A stretch of DNA of 64,000 nt from Fulvia fulva (lineage: Eukaryota > Ascomycota > Dothideomycetes > Mycosphaerellales > Mycosphaerellaceae). The DNA lies in contig NC_063016.1 of the NCBI RefSeq assembly GCF_020509005.1, positions 1-64,000 on the forward strand, in the 5' to 3' direction. Made by a program: the position numbers and the translations under genes. The notes beneath the pieces are model-generated. The model made no database searches. It was not told where the DNA came from and saw only the letters and a list, made by a program, of their open reading frames with translations. Below, piece by piece: positions 32,243 to 44,454 of the stretch. How positions within the stretch are numbered: position 1 is the stretch's first letter; each line of letters opens with the position of its first letter.

Positions 32243-32737
32243 GGTTATGAGCCCGGGTTAGCAACTCGGTGTTTCACCCTCGACAAAGTCGTATTGGAGT
32301 TATTCCTCTTCAGAACAAAAGGAAGGCAGACTGGAGGCCGCACCCGCATTGCACAGGAAGCTACAGCCGCGCTGTAGGTGCATATAAGACGTGAAAGAGC
32401 CTAGTGAGGCACTGTCAGACTCCGAGTCAGGGAGCCTGTGCCAATACCTCAGACAAGTGGGCGAGCTTACTGAGAAGAGTCGCTCTCCGGACATCGCGTT
32501 CGCATCGACTAACTGTTCCATCTGAGAGAGCCGTAGTGTCTCAGAACACCCTCCCCTGAGAGAGCTACAGACAGTGTCTCAGAAACACGATCCTTACGAC
32601 CGACTTTCCTCGCTTTCTTGTGGACAGCCATTCTCTCCACTATCAACCTCGCGTTCGGTTCACCTCCTATCGATCCGATCGCGTACGAACGAATACCTTT
32701 CTTCTGTAGGCAGCCATCCTGTCCTATATATAAAAGC

Positions 32738-35700
32738 ATGGAGGAAACCGGACACAGCACCCTTGGTAGGAGGAGAGCAGCACCTATCCTAACCAAGGAC
32801 AACTAGAGGACATGGTTCTCATTGATACAAGACCATCTTGAAGCTCAAGATGTGCTTTGGGTTGTAGATGGAGGCCATCTATTATCAAGCACACCCAGCT
32901 CCTCAACACCATCTGAGTCATCAGATCCCTTACCTGGACTTGAAGAGTCAAGATACAGTCCAGTTGGGAGGAAAGCAAATAGATGAGACAAGCTGGAGAG
33001 ATCTGGCTCAAGATGAGGGCAAAGTACAGCAAGGTTCATGCTGCATATGCAATGACAGTTGTTCAAGAATTGATCGACTTCAGAATGATAGATGGCATGA
33101 CCATCAGACAGGCCTGGGTCCACCTTGGCAATCTTGTAAGAAGGATTGCTGAAGTTGACCCAGCAGAGGCTCACTACAGAGAGCCTACAAGGAAGCTGAA
33201 GCATCTGCTTCAAGCCCTGCCTGAGGTGTATCTTGGGACCAAGAACACTATCCTGGCCTAGCCAGGACTGTCATATGAAGATTGTCTACAACTGCTTGAG
33301 TCACATGAATCCAGGCTGGAAGTTGCATCCAAGGAAACAGCAATGTTTGTAGGAAGAGGTTTCCAGGGCAAGATCACCTGCCATCTCTGTGATGGTGATC
33401 ATGTGATCAAGGATTGCCCACACCTCTCTGGAGCCAAGCATGCTGTCAGGAAGGACAAGCTCAACAGAGGAAACACCTCTGTTGCAAAGAGACAATCATC
33501 ACCACCGAGAACGAGGTCCCCATCCCCAAGCCTGAGGGACATCCTAGTGGTGATGAAGGACCTTACAAGGAAGAGCCTGTGCAACCCAGGAAGACTTATC
33601 AGACCCTGAGACACCATCAGAGGATGATGAAGTTGATGAGGTTGCCCATTCAACTGTGGAAGCCAAAAGCAAGTACCCCTCCTCAGAGTGGTTGCTTGAC
33701 TCTTGTGCTTCATCCCATATGACTGACCAGGATTCACTTTTCAGGACCCTGAAACCTCTTCAGAAGAGGAAGTGGATCAAGGTTGGGGGTGGCTACCTAC
33801 ATGCCACACATGAGGGGAGTGCAGTGATGGGTGGTCCTTCTGGGAAGCAGATTGTCTTGAAGAATGTTTTGTTTGTTCCTGGCCTTGGAGTTAGCCTTGT
33901 CTCTTGGAATCAGTTCAGCCAACAGTTTGCTGTCCAACCGCCCAGTTTCACCCTCAAATCCCTTCCTGGAAAACCTGTTGTCCAGACAAAGCTGAGAGGG
34001 GGTGTTCCATTCATTCAAAGTGTTTCAGAGCAGCTTGAAGCTATGCCTCAAGCATATGCCTCTCTATAGGAGCATGACTTGGATCTGTCCAAGTTAGGTA
34101 CACATTTTGAGTGTGAATTGGAACAGGCTATGACTGCCACTGAGTCCCAGGACCAGTGGGAGCTATAGCATAGAAGATGTGCACACCTTAGCAAGGGACT
34201 GCTAAGAAACCTGCATAGAGTCACTGACAAGAAAGATCCCATTCCTGTTCCTTCTGAACACCAGAACTGCAAGGTCTGCTCCCTTGCAGACATGAGGAAG
34301 TTCAAAGGACCTGCCACAGAGAGGAAAGGAGAGAGGCTGGCCCTCATCTCTATTGACATCTGTGGGCCTTTTCAAGGTGCAGTCTCAAGACTTGGCTTCA
34401 AGTACTGGCTTGAGATTGTAGACAACTTCTTGAGGAAGAAGTGGGTAGTCCCTTTGAAGGCTAGGAGTGATGCTCCTACAGCTCTAAAGGAATGGAAGGT
34501 TCAGGTAGAGAACAGCTCAAGGTGTTTTCTATCTGCAATCCGTAGTGATGGTGCAAGGGAAATTCTTTCCTTGCTAAAACAGTGTTTGTGCAACTTCCCC
34601 AACCTCCAAAAGACATTAGAGAGTACCAGAAGATTGGAGTAGAGGGGACTCCAAGAAAAGAAAAGGAAGAGGAACTTGTTCAGGAGGATCAACCTCAACA
34701 GCCACCTCAGCTTGCAGGCAACAAGAGGTCAAGGGGGGATGAAGATGATGGCTCTGCTGAGCATGAAGCCAAGCATCATAGGGCATTGATTGCTCAGATG
34801 TTTCATCTTGATCCAACTATGAGCTGGGTTGAGGAAATCCTGAATGATGTGGAGGGATATGCATTTGCTGCTGTTAGGCAGGCCATAGCCTACCGGCAGG
34901 AAGTGCCAATCCCAAAGTCCTAGAAGGAGGCAGTGGGAGACCCGAATTGGGGACATATGTGGAAAGAGGCAATCCAGAAAGAACTTATTGCCTTAGGAAG
35001 CAACAACACCTTGGATCCAGTTGTACCACCAAGGGGTGCAAACCTGGTTACATCTAAGTGGGTTTTTGATGTGAAAAGAATGATCAGTGGAGCCATTGAA
35101 AAGTTCAAGGCAAGACTGGTTGTAAGAGGGTTTTCACAGAAATATGGTGTTGACTTTGAAGAGACCTTTGCACCTACTGTTAGGCATGATACCCTTAGTG
35201 TCTTCATGGCTGTAGTATGTGAGAGAGATCTTGAGATGCACCAGGTGGATGTGAACAATGCTTTCACCGAAAGCAGCCTTCTTGAAGACATCTACATGAT
35301 CCCACCCCCAGGTGTTGAAATTCCACCAAATATGGTCTTCAAGGTCCTTAGAAGCCTGTATGGACTGAAGCAAGCAGCTAGAGATTGGAACAAGCTCTGT
35401 GTTGCCAAGCTAGAACAGATTGGATCCACCTAGTCCCAGGTGGATCCATGCCTACTCATCCACAGAGGAAGAGACATCATGGTCCTCACCTATGTGGATG
35501 ACATCTCCATTGCAGCTCCAAAGCTGTTAGATGTTCAGTGGTTCAAGGCTGAATTTAGAAGAGTGTTCAAGATCAAAGATCTTGGGGAACCTGAGAAGAT
35601 CCTTGGAATGAGGATTACAAGAAACAGGTCCCAAGGTACTGTAAAGCTTGATCAAGGACACTACATCCAAACTAACCTTGCCAAGATGGGCATCTCTCCA

Positions 35701-36498
35701 GAGAAGGCCACACCCACACTCTCACCTATGGACAGCTATGAGGATCTGAGACCTTCAGCTACTATGGATGAGAGGTGCAACAAACAGGAGTACCAGAGTT
35801 GCAATGGTACCTGGATGTGGCCAATAACAATGACAAGGCCAGACCTTGCTTTCCCCCTTGGAAGAATCAGCTCATATGTTGCTGACCCTTCAAAGCAACA
35901 TCTTAGAGCCTTGAAGAAACTCTCCAGATATCTGAGATCATACCCAGACCTGGGCTTGATGTACAGAAGAGGAGGAGGTATTCTCCAGGGAAACTCAGAT
36001 TCTGATTATGCCATGGACAAGGCAGACAGAGTCTCAATCCTTGGACATGTGTGGTTCCTTTGTGGATCACCTGTGTCCTGGATAAGTAGGAAGCAGAAGT
36101 CTGTTGCCACATCAATAATGGAGGCTGAGTTCATGGCCATGAATGCAGCAGCCAAGCAGTCACAGTTTCTTGCTGCAGTCCTTAGAGAGAGGTGTCCTGA
36201 CCTGGTTGGAGAGTGTTCATTCCAACCTAGGATGAAGGCAAGCAGTACTGTTGATGAGCTGAGACCCGTGAAGCTTATGGGTGACAACCAAGCAGCTTTG
36301 ACCTTTGTCAAAAATGCCCATGTCCATGACAGGTCAAAGCATATTGATGTGGCATACTACTATGTCAGGAATCTCTAGTAGCAAAAGAAGATTGCAGTGG
36401 ATTACTGCTACACAAAGGACATAGTTGCTGATGGGCTGACTAAGCCCCTCAATGGCCAGCAGTTTCAAAACTTTGTGAGGCAGCTCTAGCTTGTATAA
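32738..36498 (+). pseudogene. Copia C4 gag-pol pseudogene
   Basis: The start ATG (32738) is followed after 22 codons by a TAG. Later pieces: Gag (32983-33261), zinc knuckle (33343-33609), protease and pre-integrase (33656-34069, DSCASSHMTD), start of integrase (34292-34642, SIDICGPF and IRSDGAREI), and RT to RNase H (34933-36378, YVDD at about 35500). The 604-bp deletion at 34582 removes the integrase Glu region and the linker to RT, so the protein could not integrate. It shares with C2 the linker deletion after the zinc knuckle and the TAG in the QSQVDPC motif (35434). Confidence 0.92.
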
Positions 36499-36532
36499 GG
36501 GATTGTTTGAGACCTTCTGACCTGAGTGGGAG

Positions 36533-36754
36533 TGTTGAGAATATGCAGGTCATAGGGTCAACATTAGGTGCTTAGGGGGATTAGTAATCAGGGCTTACTA
36601 GTCAAGTCCTGAGTACAGCTGTCCCTCCTGAAACACCTACACCATCAACTGGCGATACTGTACATAGATACACGCTATCCCATTGGGTCCTTCTTCATTC
36701 ACATAATCTGTAATTCCTATCTTCCACGGCTGCGCAATCCGTACCTGTTTAACA
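36533..36754 (+). repeat. Copia C4 right LTR (Y type, 222 bp)
   Basis: TGTTGAGAATATGCAGG...CTGTTTAACA. Its last 70 bp (CATTCACATAATCTGTAATTCC...) match the C2 right LTR and differ from the X type. Confidence 0.93.
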
Positions 36755-37058
36755 GGTATAAGAAATACGAGGAGTAGGTAAAGAAGTATAGTACCCGGTT
36801 CGCCCCTAAAAAGTACTAACTTATACACTTTAGTAAAGCGAGAATATACTATAATATAAAGGCGGCGGTAAGAATCTTAGGCTACGAGACTAAGCTATTA
36901 GCGGAGCTACGAGTACTAGGGATCTAGCTCGACCTAAAGCTAAGCTAGAATATATAGATTAAGAAAGCCTAGAGTCGAGCGCAAGTTAACAAAGCCTTAA
37001 TAAAGAGGCTTACGGCGTCTATATAGGGAGCAACATTCGATAAGGTAAGAGTAATATA
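36755..37058 (+). mobile_element. Tad-like LINE fragment F4 (after RT catalytic site)
   Basis: Reads as the LINE segment downstream of the RT active site: KKYEE, then RFAPKKYQLIHFSKA and LRVLGIQLDLKL, ending at AFDKVRVIY. The frame joins directly to the reverse complement of F3 (LLKDRY then KKYEE) through one copy of GGTAT, and to the reverse complement of F5 at its right end through ATATA. Confidence 0.87.
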
Positions 37059-37292
37059 TGTTAAACAGGTACGAGTTGCGCAGCAGTGGAAGACGGCGGA
37101 TCACATAAAAGACGAAGAAGGACCCAATGGGATAGCGTGTATCTACATACAGTATCGCCGGTGTTGGTGTAGGTAGATGCTAGGTGTCCGGATGTTTGCC
37201 AGCCTATAGGCTGGCAAACCCTAGTCACGTGATCTAATCACATGACACACCCACACCTACATGCTTGTCCTGCGGCCTGTATGTTCTCAACA
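37059..37292 (-). repeat. Copia C5 3' LTR
   Basis: 234 bp. It differs from the right LTR by small indels (CTATAGGCTGGC versus CTATAGGGGCTGGC; ATCTAATC versus ATCTATC), unlike the LTR pair expected from a single insertion. Confidence 0.93.
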
Positions 37293-37327
37293 CTCCCACT
37301 CAGGCCACATGGTCTCCTACAATCCCT

Positions 37328-40300
37328 TTACGCAAGCTGGAGCTGCCTTACAAAGTTTTGGAACTGCTGGCCATTGAGGGGCTTTGTTAACCCATCAGCA
37401 GCCATGTCCTTTGTATGGCAGTAGTCCACTGCAATCTTCTTCTGCCACTAGAGATGTCTGACATAGTTATATGCAACATCAATATGCTTTGACCTTTCAT
37501 GCACATGGGCATCTTTGACAAGTGTCAAAGCGGCTTGGTTGTCACCCATGAGCTTGACTGGCCTTAGCTCGTCAACAGTGCCCTTGCTTGCCCTTACACT
37601 CGGCTGGAAAGAGCTCTTTCCCACCAGTTCTGGGCACCCCATTTCCCTAAGGACAGCAGCAAGAAATTGTGACTGCTTTGCGGCTGCGTTCATAGCCATG
37701 AACTTAGCTTCTATTGTTGATGTTGCAACAGACTTCTGCTTCCTACTTATCCAGGACACAGGTGATCCACAAAGGAACCACACGTATCCCAGAATTGAGA
37801 CTCTATCCACTTTGTCTATAGCGTAGTCAGAGTCCGAGTATCCCTAGAGATTGCCCCCTCCCTTTCTATACATAAGACCTAGGTCTGGGTACGACCGCAG
37901 GTATCGGGAGAGCTTCTTCAAAGCCTTTATATGCTGCTGCGAGGGATCAGCAACAAATGAGCTAATTCTTCTAAGGGGGAATGCTAAGTCTAGCCTTGTC
38001 ATTGTCATTGGCCACATCCAGGTACCATTGTGGCTCTGGTAATCCTGTTTGTTGCACCTCTCATCCATAGGTGCCGTAGGCACTAAATGCTCGTAGCTCT
38101 CTATAGGTGAGTGGGTTGGCGTAGCCTTCTCTCTAGCCATGTTCATCTTGGCTAAGTTAGCGTGGACATAGTGTCCTTGATCAAGCTTCAAAGTGCCTTG
38201 GGACCTGTCTCTTATAATCCTCATTCCAAGGATCTTCGTAGGTTCACCAAGATCTTTAATCTTAAACACTTTTCCAAGCTCAGCCTTAAACCACTGAACA
38301 TCTGACAGCTTCGGAGCTGCAATGGGTATGTCATCCACATGGGTAAGGACCATAAGGTCTCTATCCGTATGGATAAGTAGGCATGGATCTACCTGGGACT
38401 AGGTAAATCCAATCTTCTCTAGCTTCGCAACACAGAGCTTGTTCCAGTCTCTAGCTGCTTGCTTAAGCCCATAAAGGCTTCGTAGGACCTTGAACACCAT
38501 GTTTAGAGGTGCTTCAACTCCTAGGGGTGGGATCATATAGATGTCTTCAAGAAGGCTGCTTTGGGTAAAAGCATTATTCACATCCACTAGGTGCATCTCG
38601 AGATCTCTCTCACATACTACTGCCATGAATACTCGGAGAGTATCATGTCTAACAGTAGGTGCAAAGGTCTCTTCGAAGTCAACCCCATATTTCTGTGAAA
38701 ACCCTCTTGCAACTAGTCTTGCCTTGAACTTCTCAATGGCTCCACTAATCATTCTTTTCACATCAAAGACCCACCTAGAAGTAATTAGATTCGCACCCTT
38801 TGGCGGTACAACTGCTTCCCAGGTGTTGTTGCTTGCTAAGGCAATAAGTTCGTTCTCGATTGCCTCTCTCCACATATGTCCCCATTCGGGGTCTCCTACG
38901 GCTGCCTTATAGGACTTTGGGATTGGCACTTCCTGCTGATAGGCTATGGCCTGCCCAACAGCAGCAAATGCATGTTCTTCCACGTCGTTCAGAATCTCCT
39001 CTACCCAGCTCATTGTAGGGTCTAGATGGAACATCTGGGCGATAAGAGCCTTATGGTGTTTAGCCTCATGCTCTTCAGAGTTATCATCTCCGTCCCCCCT
39101 TGGCCTCTTGTTGCCTGCAACCTGAGGTGGCGCTGGGTGTTCGGATGGGTCGAACTGAACGACATCTTCTTTTTCTTTCATTGGAGTACCCTGATCTCCA
39201 AACTTCTGGTATTCCCCAATGTCCTTTGGGGGAGGGGGAAGTTGCACAAACAGCGGTTGCTGTGGTGTTGATGACTTGGGTAGGTTCTGTATAGATCCAC
39301 CGTTATCGGCCTTCGACAGTGTTGAAACCGCCTCAATATTTTCTCCTGGCCTTCGTAACGGTGTCTCTGATAATCCCCTATCGGAAAATTTCGCCCCAAA
39401 GGGCTTCCTCCCAACAGGATTGCGCTGTGGCGCTCGACTCGGCTGGTTAGTGAAGGTGATACCAAGATCCATATCTCCCCCCTTCTCATTCTCAAACCAG
39501 TCGACGTGACTATGCGCTTTTATTGCTTTCATGTCGGGATCCCAGAACAGCCATTGTTTTGTGGTGTTTTCTGAGTAGCCCACAAACACGGCTTCTTTTC
39601 CTCGGTTCATCAACTTGTCTCTCCTCAAGCCTTGAGGTTGGGCTCTTGGGTCTACATAGACCACAGCTTTGCATCCCCAGACGCGGAAATGGTCGACTGA
39701 CGGTACTTGGCCAGTAAAGGCTTCTTCTGGTGAAAGAGCAATACCATCAATGATCGGACCATTAGGCAGTCTGTTTCTGATCACAGTCTGTGCTTGCAAA
39801 GCTTCTGGCCAGAACTCAACTGGCATGCCAGAGTCTTCAAGCATAGCCCGGACTGTGTTCTCAGAGGCTTGAATTGACCTTTCCACAGGTCCATTTTGAA
39901 GAGAGTTGTAGGCATCAGTTGTGTCCATCTGAGTGCCAAACTCCTTCTCCCACTCTTTTAGCAAGGCGAGAATTTCCTTTGCACCATCACTGCGGATCGC
40001 AGACAGAAAGCACCTTGACTGCCGTTCTGCCTGGACCTTCCAATCCCGTAGGGCTGCAGGAGCGTCGCTCCTGGCCTTCAAAGGGATTACCCACTTCTTC
40101 CTAGAGAAGTTGTCTACAATCTCAAGCCAATATTTGTATCCTAGCCTAGAGACTGCGCCCTGAAAAGGCCCACAGATGTCAATAGAGATGAGGGCCAGCC
40201 TCTCCCCTTTCCTCTCTGTGGCAGGTCCTTTGAACTTCCTCATGTTTGCAAGGGAGCAGACCTTGCAATTCTGGTGTTCAGAAGGAACAGGAATGGGATC

Positions 40301-41854
40301 TTTCTTGTCAGTGACTCTATGCAGGTTTCTTAGCAGTCCCTTGCCAAGGTGTGCACATCTTCTATGCCATAGCTCCCACTGATCTTCGGACTCAGTGTTA
40401 GCCATAGCGGTACCGTCACGTTCTTGAGAGAGTATGCCAGCATGCTGTGGCTCAAGAATTTCCGAGATCGAGTGGATAAACGGTACTCCTCCTCGAAGTT
40501 TGGTCTGGACAACGGGTTTACCAGACAAGGATTTTAGGGTGAAACTGGGTGGTTGGACAGCAAACTGTTGGCTGAACTGATTCCACGAAACAAGACTAAC
40601 TCCAAGGCCAGGAACAAACAGGACATTTTCTAAGACAATTTGCTTTCCAGAAGGACCACCCATTACTGCACTTCCCATATGTGTAGCTTGTAGATAGCCA
40701 CCCCCAACCTTGATCCACTTCCTCTTTTGAAGAGGCTTCAGTGTCCTGAATAGTGAATCTTGGTCAGTCATATGTGATGATGCACAAGAGTCAAGCAACC
40801 ACTCGGACGAGGGGTACTTGCCTTTGGCTTCCACAGTGGAATGGGCAACCTCATCAACATCATCATCTTCTGATGGTATCTCAGGGTCTGATGCGTCTTC
40901 CTGGGTCGCATGGGCCCTTGCAGGCTTACTAGAGGAGGCCTTTGGCTTGCGGCTCTCCTTCATCTGCTTTGCAAGGTCCGTCATCACCTTGAGGACATCA
41001 CGAAGGTTTGGTGATGATGACCTCCTACGAGGTGGTGACGGTTGTCTCTTAGCAGGGTAGGTAACCCTAGCTAGTTTGTCCTTGTTCCTAACAGCCTGCT
41101 GAGCTGCAGAAAGGTGTGGGCACTTGCTCATAAAATGGTCACCACCGCAGAGATGGCACGTGAGCTTGCCCTGGAAACCCTTCTTAGCAAACATGGCTGT
41201 CCCTTGATGAATCATTGATTCTTGCTTCTCCCTAAGAATTGCAAGAATGTCTTGTGGTGAGAGATTCACCTGGGCATCAATTGCATCGCGAATTGAGCCA
41301 AATGAGTCTGGCAGAGCTGCTAAGAGTTGCTGGATCTTTCTGTCCTCAGTCTTGATGTCTTGGAACTGAGGCGAGATTGAAACAGCCCTCCTTGCAATTG
41401 AGCTAAGCTCCTGCCAGGCATCATCTATAGACTGGTCTTCTGTCATCACGAAATTGGTGTATTGCTGAAGCAAACTTCTTCCAGTAGCGAGAAGTCTTCT
41501 CTTATATTTAGCTTCAGCCCATTCCCACAACTCCTTCGCATGCCGGATCTCGTATGTCATCTCTTGGTCATCTGTCGACAGACAGATGTACATCTCATAC
41601 AGGGCCGTTGCATTGTGCCGTCTGTACGATGCCTTCCTTATCGCTTGATCCAAAGGAAGGGATGACTCCGATGATGCAGAGGGTGTCGCTATAGATGGGG
41701 TTGCAGCGGGAATGTCCGTGATGATGTCTTCGAGGACCCAGTCAACCTGCTTTGATACCAGGTGTATTCTCATCAGCTTGAACCATGTTTCGTGGTTCTC
41801 TCTTGTCAGAAGAGGTGCTGCTCTCTTTCTTATGAACCCAGTCTCGTTCTCCAT
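37328..41854 (-). pseudogene. Copia C5 Gag-Pol, split by one or more RIP-type stops
   Basis: From ATG 41854 the frame is intact for 1151 residues through Gag, zinc knuckle, protease, integrase and the first half of RT, and is almost identical to C6. It stops at TAG 38399-38401, where C6 has CAG (IGFTQSQVD). After this, RT with HVDD and RNase H continue in the same frame to the normal stop at 37328, with a further RIP-type TAG at about 37845 (NLQGYSD region) and missense changes such as VSWIS for VSWMS and EAKFMAM for EAEFMAM. It lacks a complete RT and cannot act alone. Confidence 0.94.
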
Positions 41855-42346
41855 TTTTTGTAAGTTGAGGGACAGGTTGGCTGCCCTCAGGTAAAAGGAT
41901 GTATTCGGTCGTACGCGATCGGATCGAAATGGGATAAACCGAACGCGAGGTTGATAGCGGAGAGGATGGCTATCCGCCGGGAAGAGGAGGAAAGTCGGTC
42001 GGTAAGGATCGTGTTGGTGCTGAGACACTGTAGCGTAACTCTCTCAGCAGAGGGGGTTTCTGAGACACTGCGGCTCTCTCAGAATGAACAGTTAGTCGAT
42101 GCGAACGCGATGTCCGGAGAGCGACTCTTCTCAGTAAGCTCGCCCACTTGTCTGAGGTATTGGCACAGGCTCCCTGACTCGGAGTCTGACAGTGCCTCAC
42201 TAGGCTCTTTCACGTCTTATATGCACCTACAGCGCGGCTGTAGCTTCCTGTGCAATGCGGGTGCGGCCTCCAGTCTGCCTTCCTTTTGTTCTGAAGAGGA
42301 ATAACTCCAATACGACTTTGTCGAGGGTGAAACACCGAGTTGCTAA

Positions 42347-42361
42347 CCCGGGCTCATAACC
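42347..42361 (-). other. Copia C5 primer binding site (initiator tRNA-Met fragment)
   Basis: CCCGGGCTCATAACC on the plus strand equals part of the anticodon arm of initiator tRNA-Met (GGGCTCATAACC), so the element's RNA can pair with it. This internal, half-tRNA type of priming is known for copia and Ty5. The same 15 bases sit next to the 5' LTR of all copies. Confidence 0.8.
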
Positions 42362-42596
42362 TGTTAAACAGGTACGAGTTGCGCAGCAGTGGAAGACGGC
42401 GGATCACACAAAAGACGAAGAAGGACCCAATGGGATAGCGTGTATCTACATACAGTATCGCCGGTGTTGGTGTAGGTAGATGCTAGGTGTCCGGATGTTT
42501 GCCAGCCTATAGGGGCTGGCAAACCCTAGTCACGTGATCTATCACATGACACACCCACACCTACATGCTTGTCCTGCGGCCTGTATGTTCTCAACA
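42362..42596 (-). repeat. Copia C5 5' LTR
   Basis: 235 bp, same variant as both C6 LTRs. Right flank GATAT. Confidence 0.95.
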
Positions 42597-43712
42597 GATA
42601 TTTTAATAAGCTATTATAGTGCCCTTTGGCCTATATAGCTATACTATCTTGTTTTCGTATATATAGAGGGGAAACCGTATTAGTAAAAACCCCTCCTCCT
42701 TTCCGCCTATCTTTTCCCCCTAGTTATCGTCTTAGATTTCCCTTATTAAGGGTACGCTAGTATTATAGGCCTACCCTAATAACTACCCTATCTATAACCC
42801 CTCTAGCTTCCGCCTCTTATCTATCTACCCCTCCGTCTCGCTAGCGAGGCTAAACTACTAGAGATATCCCTACTATAGTATCTACCGAGAGATTCGGCAA
42901 ATATTACCTTTATCCCTAATAATTAACTTATAGTCTCTCCTTCCCGCTTAGTGCCTCTAATTTCCCCTGCCTCTCGCCTACTACGGGTATCGTAGTAGTA
43001 TATGTTCTAGGTTTTACGATAGGTAGCTATACTAGTAGGCTAGGCTTTAGATATCTAGTACGCGTCTCCTAAATAGGTAGGCCCTTAATCTAATATATTC
43101 GGACCTAATTTAGATCGCTATACTTACTTCGGCCCTTATTAGGTCCCTATATAGCTAGTAATTATGTCTCTAGAAGGCTCGGAGTGCTATCGGGCCTATT
43201 GTCTTAGGGGGCTTCCTTTTCTAGTCCTACTCCTATAGGTAGCTCGCTATCTATTCCGCTAGACTTTAGGTCTTAGCCTTACTCCCGCCGGCCTAGCGAG
43301 TCCTACGCTCCTCCTCTTTTCGTACTAGCTATTTAGTACTTGTCTATACGGCCGTAAAGGTAGTAAGGTCATCCTCTTTTTAGCTTATCCTATATCCGGC
43401 CCCTCTCCGGTAGCGGCTTTCTATCTTATTCTTTACCTCCTAGATCGTAGTTTATACTAGGTAATCTATCGTCTTTACCGAGTATTAAATTCTTATTCCC
43501 CGGATATATTAGCCGATTAGTAGTATTCCCGTCTCTATTTCTACCGTACTTATTAACGTTATCTTATATACGCCTAGTATTCTACGTAGGTTACCTACCT
43601 ATATCCTATTTAGGGGTTGCTCTATCCGTTTCGGGATTGGCTTACCTACGCCTCCTATTCCCTAAATCTATACCCCGTATAATATAGCTAGTCTAACGAT
43701 CGCCTTATATAT
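42597..43712 (-). mobile_element. Tad-like LINE fragment F5 (C-terminal region), inverted
   Basis: The reverse complement reads on from F4: IYKAIVRLAILYGV, then GGVGKPIPKRIE, then, nearer to 43000, a C-rich end block like CQCSYRQ.QNIYYY, as in LINE C-terminal zinc-knuckle regions (CCHC type). RIP-type stops throughout. After that block no family-specific motif is visible up to the end of the fragment. It lies inverted relative to F1 and F4 because of the C5/C6 recombination. Confidence 0.82.
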
Positions 43713-43947
43713 TGTTGAGAACATACAGGCCGCAGGACAAGCATGTAGGTGTGGGTGTGTCATGTGATAGATCACGTGACTAGGGTTTGCCAGCCCCTAT
43801 AGGCTGGCAAACATCCGGACACCTAGCATCTACCTACACCAACACCGGCGATACTGTATGTAGATACACGCTATCCCATTGGGTCCTTCTTCGTCTTTTG
43901 TGTGATCCGCCGTCTTCCACTGCTGCGCAACTCGTACCTGTTTAACA
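43713..43947 (+). repeat. Copia C6 5' LTR
   Basis: 235 bp, TGTTGAGAACATACAGG...CTGTTTAACA. Confidence 0.95.
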
Positions 43948-43962
43948 GGTTATGAGCCCGGG
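43948..43962 (+). other. Copia C6 primer binding site (initiator tRNA-Met fragment)
   Basis: GGTTATGAGCCCGGG directly after the 5' LTR is complementary to the anticodon arm of initiator tRNA-Met, as in the copia/Ty5 half-tRNA priming mode. Confidence 0.8.
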
Positions 43963-44454
43963 TTAGCAACTCGGTGTTTCACCCTCGACAAAGTCGTATT
44001 GGAGTTATTCCTCTTTAGAACAAAAGGAAGGCAGACTGGAGGCCGCACCCGCCTTGTATAGGAAGCTATAGCCGTGCTGTAGGTGCATATAAGACGTGAA
44101 AGAGCCTAGTGAGGCACTGTTAGACTCCGAGTCAGGGAGCCTGTGCCAATACCTTAGATAAGTGGGCGAGCTTACTAAGAAGAGTCGCTCTCCGGACATC
44201 GCGTTCGTATCGACTAACTGTTCATTCTGAGAGAGCCGCAGTGTCTCAGAAACCCCCTCTGCTAAGAGAGTTACGCTACAGTGTCTCAGCACTAACACGA
44301 TCCTTACCGACCGACTTTCCTCCTCTTCCCGGCGGATAGCCATCCTCTCCGCTATCAACCTCGCGTTCGGTTTATCCCATTTCGATCCGATCGCGTACGA
44401 CCGAATACATCCTTTTACCTGAGGGCAGCCAACCTGTCCCTTAACTTACAAAAA

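Larger units (their letters stand above)
32025..36754 (+). mobile_element. Copia C4 (subfamily Ib), inversion recombinant with internal deletion
   Basis: Left LTR 32025-32242 (218 bp, X type) flanked by TATCC; right LTR 36533-36754 (222 bp, Y type) flanked by GGTAT (36755-36759). The flanks do not match each other but are the reversed partners of the C2 flanks. The interior is on the plus strand. Compared with C2 about 604 bp are missing at 34582 (equivalent to 22497-23100), with only about 2 bp of homology at the joint. Confidence 0.93.
37059..42596 (-). mobile_element. Copia C5 (family I), inversion recombinant
   Basis: Left LTR 37059-37292 (234 bp) flanked by ATATA (37054-37058); right LTR 42362-42596 (235 bp) flanked by GATAT (42597-42601). 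These flanks do not match each other but are the reverse complements of the C6 left (TATAT) and right (ATATC) flanks. The left 1.3 kb carries RIP-type mutations. The remainder is nearly identical to C6. Together C5 and C6 form an inverted repeat with 5.5-kb arms and a 1.1-kb spacer. Confidence 0.94.
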
